A stretch of 64,000 bases of DNA. Origin: Cytophagales bacterium. GTDB taxonomy: Bacteria > Bacteroidota > Bacteroidia > Cytophagales > Cyclobacteriaceae. The position numbers were made by a program, and so were the translations under genes. The stretch's first letter is position 1; the number at the start of each line of letters is the position of its first letter. The DNA is taken from the NCBI GenBank assembly GCA_022360015.1, contig JAKSDQ010000076.1:148503-212502 (forward strand), given 5' to 3'. The notes under the pieces were generated by a model. The model saw nothing but the letters and a program-made list of their open reading frames with translations, searched no databases and was not told the DNA's origin. This document shows positions 35,850 through 43,779 of this stretch, in pieces.

Positions 35850-36337
35850 ATGAGTATAAAGAAAAACATGAAAAGGCGGGCTTTTCTCAGTTCAACTGCC
35901 GCCGCTGCAGCCACCTTTTCTATAGTTCCACGACATGTTTTGGGCGGTGAGGGTCATGTAGCTCCCTCAGATAAAATCACAATTGCTAACATCGGTTGTG
36001 GCACCCAGGGTCTCCGTGAAATGCCTGGCTTATTGCAACACCCTGATTTGCAGGTGGTGGCGGTATGTGATCCCGTAAAGGTGTCTACCGATTACCTGGA
36101 CTGGTCTGCTCATGGTATCCGCAATGGCATCCGCAATACCCTGGGGGCTCCTGAATGGGGTAGGGGATACCGGGAGGCCGTGATATCGGACAAGAGTATG
36201 TTGAAAAATACTATGGCAAAAATAAACCTTCCGGGACTTACAAAGGGTGTACTGCCTACGAGGATTACCGGGAGTTACTTGAAAATGAAAGGGATCTAAA
36301 CCTCGTATTAACCCTAAAAAATGCAGCGATGAGCGTT
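35850..36337 (+). pseudogene. Decayed Gfo/Idh/MocA-family oxidoreductase (TAT-exported)
   Basis: The frame begins with a twin-arginine signal (MKRRAFLSSTAAAAATFS) and the Rossmann NAD-binding start KITIANIGCGTQGLREMPGL, followed by VVAVCDP, typical of secreted Gfo/Idh/MocA oxidoreductases. Near 36170-36195 the reading shifts: the original frame runs to a stop at 36299, while the +1-shifted frame continues with family-like sequence (YVEKYYGKNKPSGTYKGC, AYEDYRELLENE). All of the catalytic C-terminal domain, about 250-300 residues, is missing; the shifted frame runs straight into the start of another exported protein. This is a truncated, frameshifted pseudogene. Confidence 0.8.
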
Positions 36338-36448
36338 ATGTCAAATAATAATTCAAGAAGAAAATTTTTTAAAAAAACAGCCATGTTGAGTGCGGCCGGA
36401 CTGGCAACAGCGGTAGGGATGTCATCAAAAAGGGCAGGGATTTGTTGA
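36338..36448 (+). pseudogene. Remnant 5' end of a second TAT-exported protein
   Basis: A 36-codon frame from ATG 36338 carries a clear twin-arginine signal (SRRKFFKKTAMLSAAGLA) and stops at 36446. It is in the same frame as the shifted part of the upstream pseudogene. The mature region is lost, so the family cannot be named; Gfo/Idh/MocA proteins and sugar epimerases in Bacteroidota often have such leaders. Confidence 0.6.
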
Positions 36449-36539
36449 AAAAGTACCTGGCATAATCCTGAACCAAGTCTCAGTACAGGCGGAAATGAGA
36501 GCGTGATTATACCAAACTGAACGGCCTTAAATGTAAAGA

Positions 36540-37121
36540 ATGGGAGAAAAAGACTATCTGAAGGAAATATTCAAACCTCAGAACTTTTCAGATGAAGAGT
36601 TAACATTAGTATTAGAACAGTTTAACAAACATGAGTTTTCCAAAAATGAATACCTGATACGGGAAGGTAAAACGGCTAATTACTATTTTTTTGTCGAAAG
36701 TGGTTACATCCGCTCCTATGCTGTTGACCCGGAGGGAAATGATATCACTACAAAATTTTTCGGTAAAAACGACATTGTCATCGACTGGCATTCCTTTTTT
36801 TTGAAACAACCTTGCAAAGAAGCAATCCAGGCCATGACAGATTGTGTGGTATGGAAAGTTTTTTTTGATGATTTTATGAAATTGTTTCATATAGAATCAT
36901 TCAGGGAGGTGGGCAGGACGCGGCTTGTAAACAACTATTTTGAGTTAAAACGGCATACGGTTTCGATGATAACCGATCAGGCCAAAGACCGCTATCTGAG
37001 TTTGTTGGAACAAAAACCCGCCATTGTTCAAAATGTACCATTGAAACATATAGCCACTTATCTCGGGGTTACTGATACATCGCTGAGCAGAATAAGAAAA
37101 AATATATTAGATAACAGGTGA
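36540..37121 (+). CDS. Crp/Fnr-family transcriptional regulator
   Basis: The product is 193 aa. A cyclic-nucleotide-binding beta-roll (about 20-120) opens with FSKNEYLIREGKTANYYFFV and GYIRSY. The C-terminal helix-turn-helix (about 150-193) reads VPLKHIATYLGVTDTSLSRI. There are no clustered cysteines for an iron-sulfur centre, and the phosphate-binding cassette of true cAMP receptors is poorly conserved, so the ligand is unclear. It precedes a multi-span membrane protein by 6 bp and probably forms a two-gene operon with it. The regulator is common in Bacteroidota beside genes it controls. Confidence 0.88.
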   Translation: MGEKDYLKEIFKPQNFSDEELTLVLEQFNKHEFSKNEYLIREGKTANYYFFVESGYIRSYAVDPEGNDITTKFFGKNDIVIDWHSFFLKQPCKEAIQAMTDCVVWKVFFDDFMKLFHIESFREVGRTRLVNNYFELKRHTVSMITDQAKDRYLSLLEQKPAIVQNVPLKHIATYLGVTDTSLSRIRKNILDNR

Positions 37122-37127
37122 AAAAAG

Positions 37128-37841
37128 ATGAATATATTTATAAATGAGGTACCATTATGGGTTTCGATACTGTTTTTAATGGTTATACCCATTCCCGTTT
37201 TTTTAATAGCCAGCCTTGGCAGAAAAGGTGCGACAGACGATAGGCGTCCTGTTGTATTTTATGGGATACTGGCCTTCTACCTGTTGTATCTGTCTTATGT
37301 CACGATCGCCTGCCTCAACGGGGCCTTTGAAAAAGTCAGTTTGCCGCCACGTATCATGGTGTTAACGGCTGTTCCTTTGCTGGCTTTTCTGGTGGTTATC
37401 GTATTTAATTGGCCCTTTTACAGGAAGGTTTTAAGCCGGATCGCATTAGCTGATCTGGTCAGGATCCATATATTCAGGTTGATAGGTAGCTTTTTCCTGA
37501 TATTGGCCTTTTATGAAACCCTACCGCCGGCATTTGCAGTGATTGCGGGCTTTGGTGATGTCCTGACGGCCCTAACCAGCCTTTTCGTTGCTGCCGCTAT
37601 CCATCAAAAAAAATCCTATGCTGTACCGCTGACATTTGCTTGGAATACATTTGGGCTCCTGGATATCCTTGCAACAGCTACTATGGCATTTTTTCTCACA
37701 AAAATATCCATTGAGACCGGTGCCCGGGGTGTAGATACCCTGGCAGCATTTCCTTTTTGCTATATTCCTGCCTTTGCCCCGGCCACCATCATTTTTCTGC
37801 ACCTTTCCGTTTACCGTAAGCTGATTCAGGCAAAAAAGTAA
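37128..37841 (+). CDS. Uncharacterised multi-span membrane protein
   Basis: The product is 237 aa with about seven transmembrane helices and little soluble mass. No motif I recognise is present. Short polar segments between helices (RKGATDDRRPVV, LNGAFEKVSLPPR) are basic. The 6-bp distance to the Crp/Fnr gene suggests one transcript and that the regulator controls or senses something linked to this protein. A transport or stress role is possible but not shown by the sequence. Confidence 0.7.
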   Translation: MNIFINEVPLWVSILFLMVIPIPVFLIASLGRKGATDDRRPVVFYGILAFYLLYLSYVTIACLNGAFEKVSLPPRIMVLTAVPLLAFLVVIVFNWPFYRKVLSRIALADLVRIHIFRLIGSFFLILAFYETLPPAFAVIAGFGDVLTALTSLFVAAAIHQKKSYAVPLTFAWNTFGLLDILATATMAFFLTKISIETGARGVDTLAAFPFCYIPAFAPATIIFLHLSVYRKLIQAKK

Positions 37842-37952
37842 TGGTCCGGTAAGTTTTATATGCCAGCCCTGTTTCTTGTCATATGGCAAGATTTTTTCAA
37901 TTTCTTCGCCTGACCTTTGTCATATATTTTTCAACAATTAGATTTTATACAA

Positions 37953-38300
37953 ATGACAGATTCAAGAAACTTTATGATGATTTTCAGGTTTGAGCCTGAT
38001 TTTGAGTACCAACCCACACAAGAAGAACGCGATACCCAACATCGGCAATGGGGTAAGTTTATCGGCGATATAGCCATTCAGGAAAAGTTGGTCAGTACCC
38101 ATCGACTGGGTTTTGAAGGCCGGCAAATTGCCCCTGACCAGGCTGTTACCACTGGTATTCATCTTTCCGGGGGATTGACAATTGGCGGCAATATGATTGT
38201 ACGGGCTAAATCCCTTGATGAAGCCGTTGAAATGGCAAAAGCCTGTCCCATACTTTCTGTTGGCGGAAGGGTAGAAGTCAGGGATATCAATCAGGAGTAA
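37953..38300 (+). CDS. YciI/DGPF-like domain protein
   Basis: From ATG 37953 the product is 115 aa; an upstream TTG at 37917 would add twelve residues without homology value. The dimeric ferredoxin-like fold is indicated by FMMIFRFEPDF at the start and the closing SLDEAVEMAKACPIL and GGRVEVRDI segment typical of the YCII-related (DGPF) family. Function of these small proteins is not settled. It is followed 5 bp later by an SRPBCC-domain gene, so the two are cotranscribed. Promoter signals were not resolved. Confidence 0.85.
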   Translation: MTDSRNFMMIFRFEPDFEYQPTQEERDTQHRQWGKFIGDIAIQEKLVSTHRLGFEGRQIAPDQAVTTGIHLSGGLTIGGNMIVRAKSLDEAVEMAKACPILSVGGRVEVRDINQE

Positions 38301-38305
38301 TTAAA

Positions 38306-38863
38306 ATGAAAGTAAAAATTAAAATTAAAATGAAAATGGTTTTAATGATAATTGGGGGGCTGCTGTTGGTGGTTATGGGGTTTGGGTTGTTCAGGGCAAG
38401 TCAGTTAAGAACAATTCAGATTACAAAAAGTGTTATTGTCAATGGGAGCAGGCAAGAGGTTTTTGATATGGTAAAGTACCTGAGAAACTTTCCGCAGTGG
38501 TCGCCATTTTTGGCTGCTGATCCTACTCAAAAATACCAAATTAAAGGAAATGATGGGCATGTAGGGGCCCGGTATCACTGGGAGGGTAATAAAGGGAAAG
38601 ACCTGGGCTATCAGGAAATTGTAGAAATCGAGGCGTTGGATTTCATCGGGATGAAGTGTGATATCCAAAAACCTTTCAAAGCTGCGCCGACGTTTGAATA
38701 CTCGTTTTCTGAAGCCGGAGGGGGAATTAAAGTTACGCAGGACTTCAAACTGGAATCCGGATTGGTGGATGCTTTCTTTATGTGGGTATTTGGGGCCAAA
38801 AAGGAAATGGAGGCGACGAATGAAAAAGGGTTAAAACTACTGAAAGCAGCGGTTGAGGGCTGA
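38306..38863 (+). CDS. SRPBCC (START-like) family protein
   Basis: The product is 185 aa. A membrane-spanning or signal-anchor helix (about 10-30; MVLMIIGGLLLVVMGFGLF) precedes a SRPBCC ligand-binding domain (about 35-180) with the entry VNGSRQEVFDMVKYLRNFPQWSPF and KVTQDFKLESG. Such proteins bind hydrophobic ligands; the polyketide-cyclase-like branch fits best. It forms a two-gene unit with the YciI-like gene. Function is unknown. Repeat copy C begins within 10 bp of the stop. Confidence 0.85.
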   Translation: MKVKIKIKMKMVLMIIGGLLLVVMGFGLFRASQLRTIQITKSVIVNGSRQEVFDMVKYLRNFPQWSPFLAADPTQKYQIKGNDGHVGARYHWEGNKGKDLGYQEIVEIEALDFIGMKCDIQKPFKAAPTFEYSFSEAGGGIKVTQDFKLESGLVDAFFMWVFGAKKEMEATNEKGLKLLKAAVEG

Positions 38864-38869
38864 TTAATA

Positions 38870-39005
38870 GTGGCTGTTGCACAACGTTTTCGCCAAAATT
38901 CTTTGTGTCTTCGTGGTTAACCATTTTTCACCACAAAGACACAAAGAGACACGGAGGTTTTCGCCTGCAAAATAAAGCCATAGTCTCAAGTTCTGCACAT
39001 CCACA
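38870..39005 (+). repeat. Dispersed MITE-like repeat, copy C
   Basis: Starts GTGGCTGTTGCACAAC (38870-38885), has the CGCC-AAAATTCTTTGTGTCTT segment, a palindrome with a loop near 38923-38930, the GAGGTTTTCGCCTGCAAAATAAA 3' block in pieces, and a degraded right end near TTCTGCACATCCAC. About 135 bp, shorter than copy B because the palindrome arm is shorter. Confidence 0.75.
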
Positions 39006-39018
39006 GCAAGCAAGATAA

Positions 39019-39375
39019 ATTCGATTCGAATTTCATGAGGCCAGGGGATGGTCAGACATGTATCCGGAACGGCAGTTTTTCTACGATTTTCCGGAAGGCC
39101 CAAGAAAGGAAGCCACATTTTATACGGAAATACCACAACGGAGAGTCGTTGAAGGACAGATTGTTGAAAGTGAAGGGCTTTGAAATTCAGACTGTAATGA
39201 CGAAAAAACAATCGATATGACCGTCAGCATACTGGATTTGAATCAAAAAGAAGTCTTTTCTAAAACCTATAAAAGTGTTAACTTGGAAGGAGGCAGAACA
39301 GTGAAAGCACTTCAGCCTTTCCGCCCGGATCACCTCGGTCAGGGATATTATTATATTGTTTATGAGATTAAATAG
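39019..39375 (+). pseudogene. Remnant of a secreted protein with internal stop
   Basis: One frame is open from 39019 apart from a TGA at 39181. The first part (MYPERQFFYDFPEGPRK, EATFYTEIPQ) vaguely resembles the C-terminal region of RagB/SusD-like lipoproteins. The second part (DMTVSILDLNQKEVFSK, FRPDHLGQGYYYIVYEIK) looks like the C-terminal beta-sandwich of a secreted enzyme or binding protein. They share a frame but could be two joined fragments. No start or signal peptide survives, so this is decayed. The last 14 bp overlap the next reading frame, as in a former operon. Confidence 0.5.
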
Positions 39376-39842
39376 GAGAGATTTCGTAAAAAACACAGCC
39401 AAAGCAGCATGCATACTGGCTGCCCCGGAGGTGTTGTCTATCCTGACAGCTAATAATATTCAAGTCCGGGCCATTACAAAAGGCCCACGTTATCATTGGT
39501 TTGGTTACTATGATAAGCTCCAGTTTAGCAGGGACAATTCACTGGTACTTGGCATGCAGGTAGACTTTCAAAAGCGGTCGCCCACCAGCGACGATGTTAT
39601 TAAAATGGGGTACTTTGACCTGAAAAACAATGATCAATGGGTGGAAATCGGAGAAAGCCGGTCTTGGGGTTGGCAACAAGGTTGTATGTTACAATGGATC
39701 CTAAGAATATATCGGCCGGGAATGGCGGTGTGACACGTACCCCAGGGTCAGCAACGACGGCAGGCTGATTTGTATCGACTCAATGCACGGGGGAAACGGC
39801 AGGCAAATGTATTTAATTGATATCAGTGGTCTAAAGTTGTAA
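39362..39842 (+). pseudogene. Internally deleted TAT-exported protein (TolB/oligogalacturonate lyase-like)
   Basis: From ATG 39362 a twin-arginine leader (MRLNRRDFVKNTAKAACI) is followed by GPRYHWFGYYDKLQFS and QVDFQKRSPTSDDV, reminiscent of secreted beta-propeller or oligogalacturonate-lyase-like proteins. The frame derails near 39700-39731. In another frame the last 110 bp encode a plausible matching C-terminus (VSNDGRLICIDSMHGG, then RQMYLIDISG) that stops at 39842. The N- and C-termini are present but the middle, probably several hundred codons, is gone. This is a pseudogene by internal deletion; the family assignment is tentative. Confidence 0.6.
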
Positions 39843-39933
39843 CCTCCGAAACTTCTTTTTTCACCATTTTGAAGAAACCTGGCAAAGCTAGTTATAACTA
39901 ATTGAAAATGTGTTGCTTGGAATCACTTTTCCG

Positions 39934-39977
39934 AATGATATTCATCATCCTGACTTTTGCAGAGAATATTATTTTTG
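39934..39977 (+). promoter_or_regulatory. FNR-like dyad and promoter of the LOV kinase operon
   Basis: AATGAT-ATTC-ATCATC (39934-39949) is a dyad with 5-bp perfect arms and a 4-nt spacer. Downstream, TATTTTTG (39970-39977) matches TAnnTTTG. The dyad centre lies 35.5 bp before the last G, roughly -41 from the expected start, the class II activator position of CRP/FNR proteins. No good -33 box is present, which fits activator dependence. Confidence 0.55.
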
Positions 39978-40074
39978 CATTCCGTTGTTAAGACATTAAT
40001 ATAAAACTGATTGAATGTCCGGATACTGTTAATTCCGGTATTAAAAAAAGCTGTTGAACTCAACTTGCAGGTCT

Positions 40075-43000
40075 ATGGGTAATGGAATAGAAAATAGACA
40101 ACTGTTTCAGGCAATTTTTGAGTCGTCTGTAGAGGGTATCCTTGTAATGGATGATGAAGGAAATCTCATCAAAGTGAATCCTGCGCTTGAAAAAATTTTT
40201 GGGTATGACACTGATGAGTTGTTAAATCTAAAAGTGGAAGCACTCATTCCAGTTAAATTCAGGGAAGCGCATGGCAGGTTGAGGGAGAAGTATGTCAAAA
40301 GGCCTGAAGCCAGAAGTATGGGTAAGGGAATGCATATCCTGGGATTAAGAAAGGATGGGTCACAGATTCCGGTGGAAGTAAGCCTGAGCCCGACAGCCAT
40401 CGATGGGAGGCAATTGGTTATTGCATTTGTTGTGGATATTACTGAGCGAAGTAATGTGATGCATGCCCTGGTATCAAGTGAGCGTAGAATGGCTGAAGTA
40501 CAACGCATAGCCCATGTAGGCAGTTGGTACCGGGATTTACAAACCGGTGAGAGGGATTTTTCAGATGAATTCTACAGAATATGCGGTCTGGACCCTGGCG
40601 ATAAGCGACTCAATGCAAAGACTGTTATGCAGTTTATCCATCCCGATGACCGGGATAAAGCACTAAGAGCGGTCGATAACGCTATAAAAAGCGGGAATCC
40701 TTATAGCTATGAGAAGAGAATTGTCAGAGCCGATGGCTGCATCAGGTATGTGATCACTAAGGGTAGGGTTACTTATGACCGGAATGGGGAGCCTAAACAC
40801 ATAATGGGGACCATGCAGGATGTTACCGATCTGAAAAAAGCGATGCATGAGGTTTATGAGAGCGACCGAAAGTTCAGCACCCTGATTGGCAACCTTCCTG
40901 GTATTGTTTACCGCTGCAAAAATGACAAAAACTGGACAATGGAATTTATCAGTGATGGTTGTTACAGTGTAACCGGGTACCAGGCCGCGGAGTTTTACGA
41001 TAGCGGTCATGTCAATTGGGGGAAGATTGTCCATCCCAAGGACCGGGACCTGGTATTGGATGAAATACGGAAAGCCACGTTAAAAAAAACGACCTATGAA
41101 ATTTCGTACCGCATAATAACAGCAGATAAAGAGATAAAATGGATTTGGGAACAAGGTGTCGGTATACCTGATGTCAACAGTCAGATCACTATGCTGGAAG
41201 GATTCATGCAAGATATCACCAAACAAAAACAGACAATAAAGGAGCTCAAAAAGGAAAAAGAAACGACACAGCGATATCTTGACACAGCCGCTTCTATGTT
41301 CCTGGTTATCAATAAAAAGGGTGAGGTCATATCGATTAATCGTAAAGGATGTGAAATACTCGGTTATCCCCTTGACGAAATATTGGGTAAAAACTGGTTT
41401 GACCACTTCATTCCCGAAAGGAGAAAAAAACAAGTGTCTGACATATTCGATGTACTGATGCAGGATGATATGAAACCGGTTGAATTCATTGAAGAACCGG
41501 TGGTTACAAAAGAAAAAAAGGAGAAGTTGATTCAATGGCACAATGCTGTTTTAAAAGATGCCCGGGGCCAGCCGGTAGCCACACTTAGCTCTGGTTCAGA
41601 TGTAACCCAACAGAAGGAAATAGAAAATGCCCTTCATATCAGAAACAGGGCCCTGGAGTCGGCGATTAACGGAATCCTTATCGCTGACGCTCAACAGAAA
41701 GACCAACCGATTATTTACGCCAATACGGCATTTACAAAAATGACCGGATATGAAAAAGATGAGGTCATAGGAAGGAACTGTCGTTTTCTACAAAGTGATG
41801 ACCGGGATCAGGAAGAAATTAAAAAAATGCGTTCGGCTATTAATAAAGGTTTGGCGTGTCATGTAGTGCTGCGAAATTACCGCAAGGATGGCTCATTGTT
41901 TTGGAATGAAGTAGCGATTACACCGGTCCATAATGAGGAAGGACAGTTGACCCACTTCATTGGACTGCTGAACGATGTAACTGACCGTAAGAAAGAAGAG
42001 GTACAAAAAGATCAGGTAAGAAAGGGACTGGAAATGATTGCCAACCAGCAACCACTTAATCTTATAGCAGAACACATTCTGAAAACCGTGGAAGAACAGA
42101 TAGAAAACTGCAAGGCTTCCATCTTAATCCCGGATCAGAAAGAAGGTGCACTCTACAAACTTGCGGTTCCTGGCCTCATGGATGAATTCAGCCAGGGTAT
42201 CAGGGGTATCCATACCGGTGTAGCGGTAGATTCCGGCGAAGCTACAACTTTTCTTAAAAAAGAAGTCATTGTTACGGACATTGACAATGATCCGCTTTGC
42301 GAAGATTATAAACAACTGGCTTTGCAGTATGGTATAAAGGCCTGCTGGTCAATTCCTATTTTTTCTTCGGAAGACCGGGCAATAGGTACATTTGCTATCT
42401 ACTGTGCACAGCCAAGAGGGCCTGAGGAAAATGAAAAAGAATTACTGGCAGATGTCAGCAAATTGGCAAGTATAGCCATTGAAAAACACCAGCTTTACGA
42501 ACACTTAAAGACGACACAACAACAACTGGAAGACTACGCCCTTCACCTGGAGGTTAAAGTGGAAAAACGTACTTTGGAATTGAATGGCATGGTACAAAAA
42601 CTGGTAGATGCCAATGCAAGCCTGGAAGACCAGATATATGAGACCAAGGCAGCCGAGGCAAAAGCCAGAGAAAACCAGGCACTATTTGTAGCCATTGGGC
42701 GGCATTTTCCTAATGGTATCATCCTGGTAATTAATCAGGAATATGAAATAGTATTCCTCGAGGGCACAGAAATCGAAAAGCTTCATATCAGTAAGGAAGA
42801 CTTTTATGGCAAAAAGATATTTAACGGAGCCACAGGGGTTATGCCTGAATTACAAAATGAGCGTTTTAAAAGTTTCATTCAGAAAACATTCAAAGGGGCA
42901 CATGAATCTTTCGAATTGGAAATTCAGGATAACACGTATCTGGCCAACACGGTACCTTTGTTTGGTGACAAAAACCAGGTAAATCATGTGCTTTTTGTGC

Positions 43001-43779
43001 TTCACAACATTACCAAACAAAAAAAGGTTGAACACAGGATCACCAAGGCCCTTGAAAAGGAAAGGGAATTGAGCGAATTGAAATCACGTTTTATTTCAAT
43101 GGCATCTCATGAATTCCGTACTCCGTTAAGCGCTATCCTTACCTCGGCAAACCTGATATCCCGGCAAAATGAACCCGGGAAAGAAGAAAAGCGGATCAGG
43201 AATATCGACCGGATCAGATCTAATGTCAGAACGCTTGTGGGCATCCTGGATGACTTCCTTTCTTTGGGTAAACTGGAAGAAGGCAAGGTGACCCTGCGGC
43301 CTGAGAAATTTGATTTGCTCGATTTTGCCAGATCGACATTCGCGGAACTTGAAGCCTACAAGAAAGAAGGGCAACAAATCGAGCTGAAAGCCAACAGAAG
43401 CAGTATTACTGTTACGCTGGATAGGCAAATAATCAAAAATATACTATTGAATTTACTATCCAATGCCTTAAAATATTCTCCAAAAAGCAAGACAGTTACC
43501 CTGGAGATACACTTTGATTCGTCAGGCCTGGCATTGTGTGTTATAGATGAGGGTATTGGCATACCAGAGGAAGAACAGCAAAATCTTTTTAAAAGATTCT
43601 ACAGGGCCCGCAATGTTACTAATATTCAAGGTACAGGACTGGGCTTGAACATCGTAAAAAAGTATGTGGAGCTTATGGATGGCACCATTACTTTTAGCAG
43701 CAAACTGTCCAAGGGCACTACATTTAAAATTTATTTACCCCAAAACCTCCAAAACCATGAAAAAGATATTACTTATTGA
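40075..43779 (+). CDS. LOV-domain multi-PAS/GAF sensor histidine kinase
   Basis: From ATG 40075 the product is 1234 aa (a TTG at 40054 is the alternative). No transmembrane helix is visible, so it is soluble. Order: PAS (about 8-125), two PAS_3-type (150-255, 270-385), PAS (400-510), LOV (525-640), GAF (655-808), coiled coil, PAS (867-978), HisKA with phosphoacceptor His1012 (MASHEFRTPL) and HATPase (1108-1228). The LOV signature GRNCRFLQ has the photoactive Cys569, and LRNYRKDGSLFWN supplies flavin-contacting Asn residues. The usual glutamine of GVQNDV is Leu632 (GLLNDV). Blue-light sensing through FMN is inferred from these residues. The gene overlaps its response regulator by 23 bp. Confidence 0.93.
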   Translation: MGNGIENRQLFQAIFESSVEGILVMDDEGNLIKVNPALEKIFGYDTDELLNLKVEALIPVKFREAHGRLREKYVKRPEARSMGKGMHILGLRKDGSQIPVEVSLSPTAIDGRQLVIAFVVDITERSNVMHALVSSERRMAEVQRIAHVGSWYRDLQTGERDFSDEFYRICGLDPGDKRLNAKTVMQFIHPDDRDKALRAVDNAIKSGNPYSYEKRIVRADGCIRYVITKGRVTYDRNGEPKHIMGTMQDVTDLKKAMHEVYESDRKFSTLIGNLPGIVYRCKNDKNWTMEFISDGCYSVTGYQAAEFYDSGHVNWGKIVHPKDRDLVLDEIRKATLKKTTYEISYRIITADKEIKWIWEQGVGIPDVNSQITMLEGFMQDITKQKQTIKELKKEKETTQRYLDTAASMFLVINKKGEVISINRKGCEILGYPLDEILGKNWFDHFIPERRKKQVSDIFDVLMQDDMKPVEFIEEPVVTKEKKEKLIQWHNAVLKDARGQPVATLSSGSDVTQQKEIENALHIRNRALESAINGILIADAQQKDQPIIYANTAFTKMTGYEKDEVIGRNCRFLQSDDRDQEEIKKMRSAINKGLACHVVLRNYRKDGSLFWNEVAITPVHNEEGQLTHFIGLLNDVTDRKKEEVQKDQVRKGLEMIANQQPLNLIAEHILKTVEEQIENCKASILIPDQKEGALYKLAVPGLMDEFSQGIRGIHTGVAVDSGEATTFLKKEVIVTDIDNDPLCEDYKQLALQYGIKACWSIPIFSSEDRAIGTFAIYCAQPRGPEENEKELLADVSKLASIAIEKHQLYEHLKTTQQQLEDYALHLEVKVEKRTLELNGMVQKLVDANASLEDQIYETKAAEAKARENQALFVAIGRHFPNGIILVINQEYEIVFLEGTEIEKLHISKEDFYGKKIFNGATGVMPELQNERFKSFIQKTFKGAHESFELEIQDNTYLANTVPLFGDKNQVNHVLFVLHNITKQKKVEHRITKALEKERELSELKSRFISMASHEFRTPLSAILTSANLISRQNEPGKEEKRIRNIDRIRSNVRTLVGILDDFLSLGKLEEGKVTLRPEKFDLLDFARSTFAELEAYKKEGQQIELKANRSSITVTLDRQIIKNILLNLLSNALKYSPKSKTVTLEIHFDSSGLALCVIDEGIGIPEEEQQNLFKRFYRARNVTNIQGTGLGLNIVKKYVELMDGTITFSSKLSKGTTFKIYLPQNLQNHEKDITY

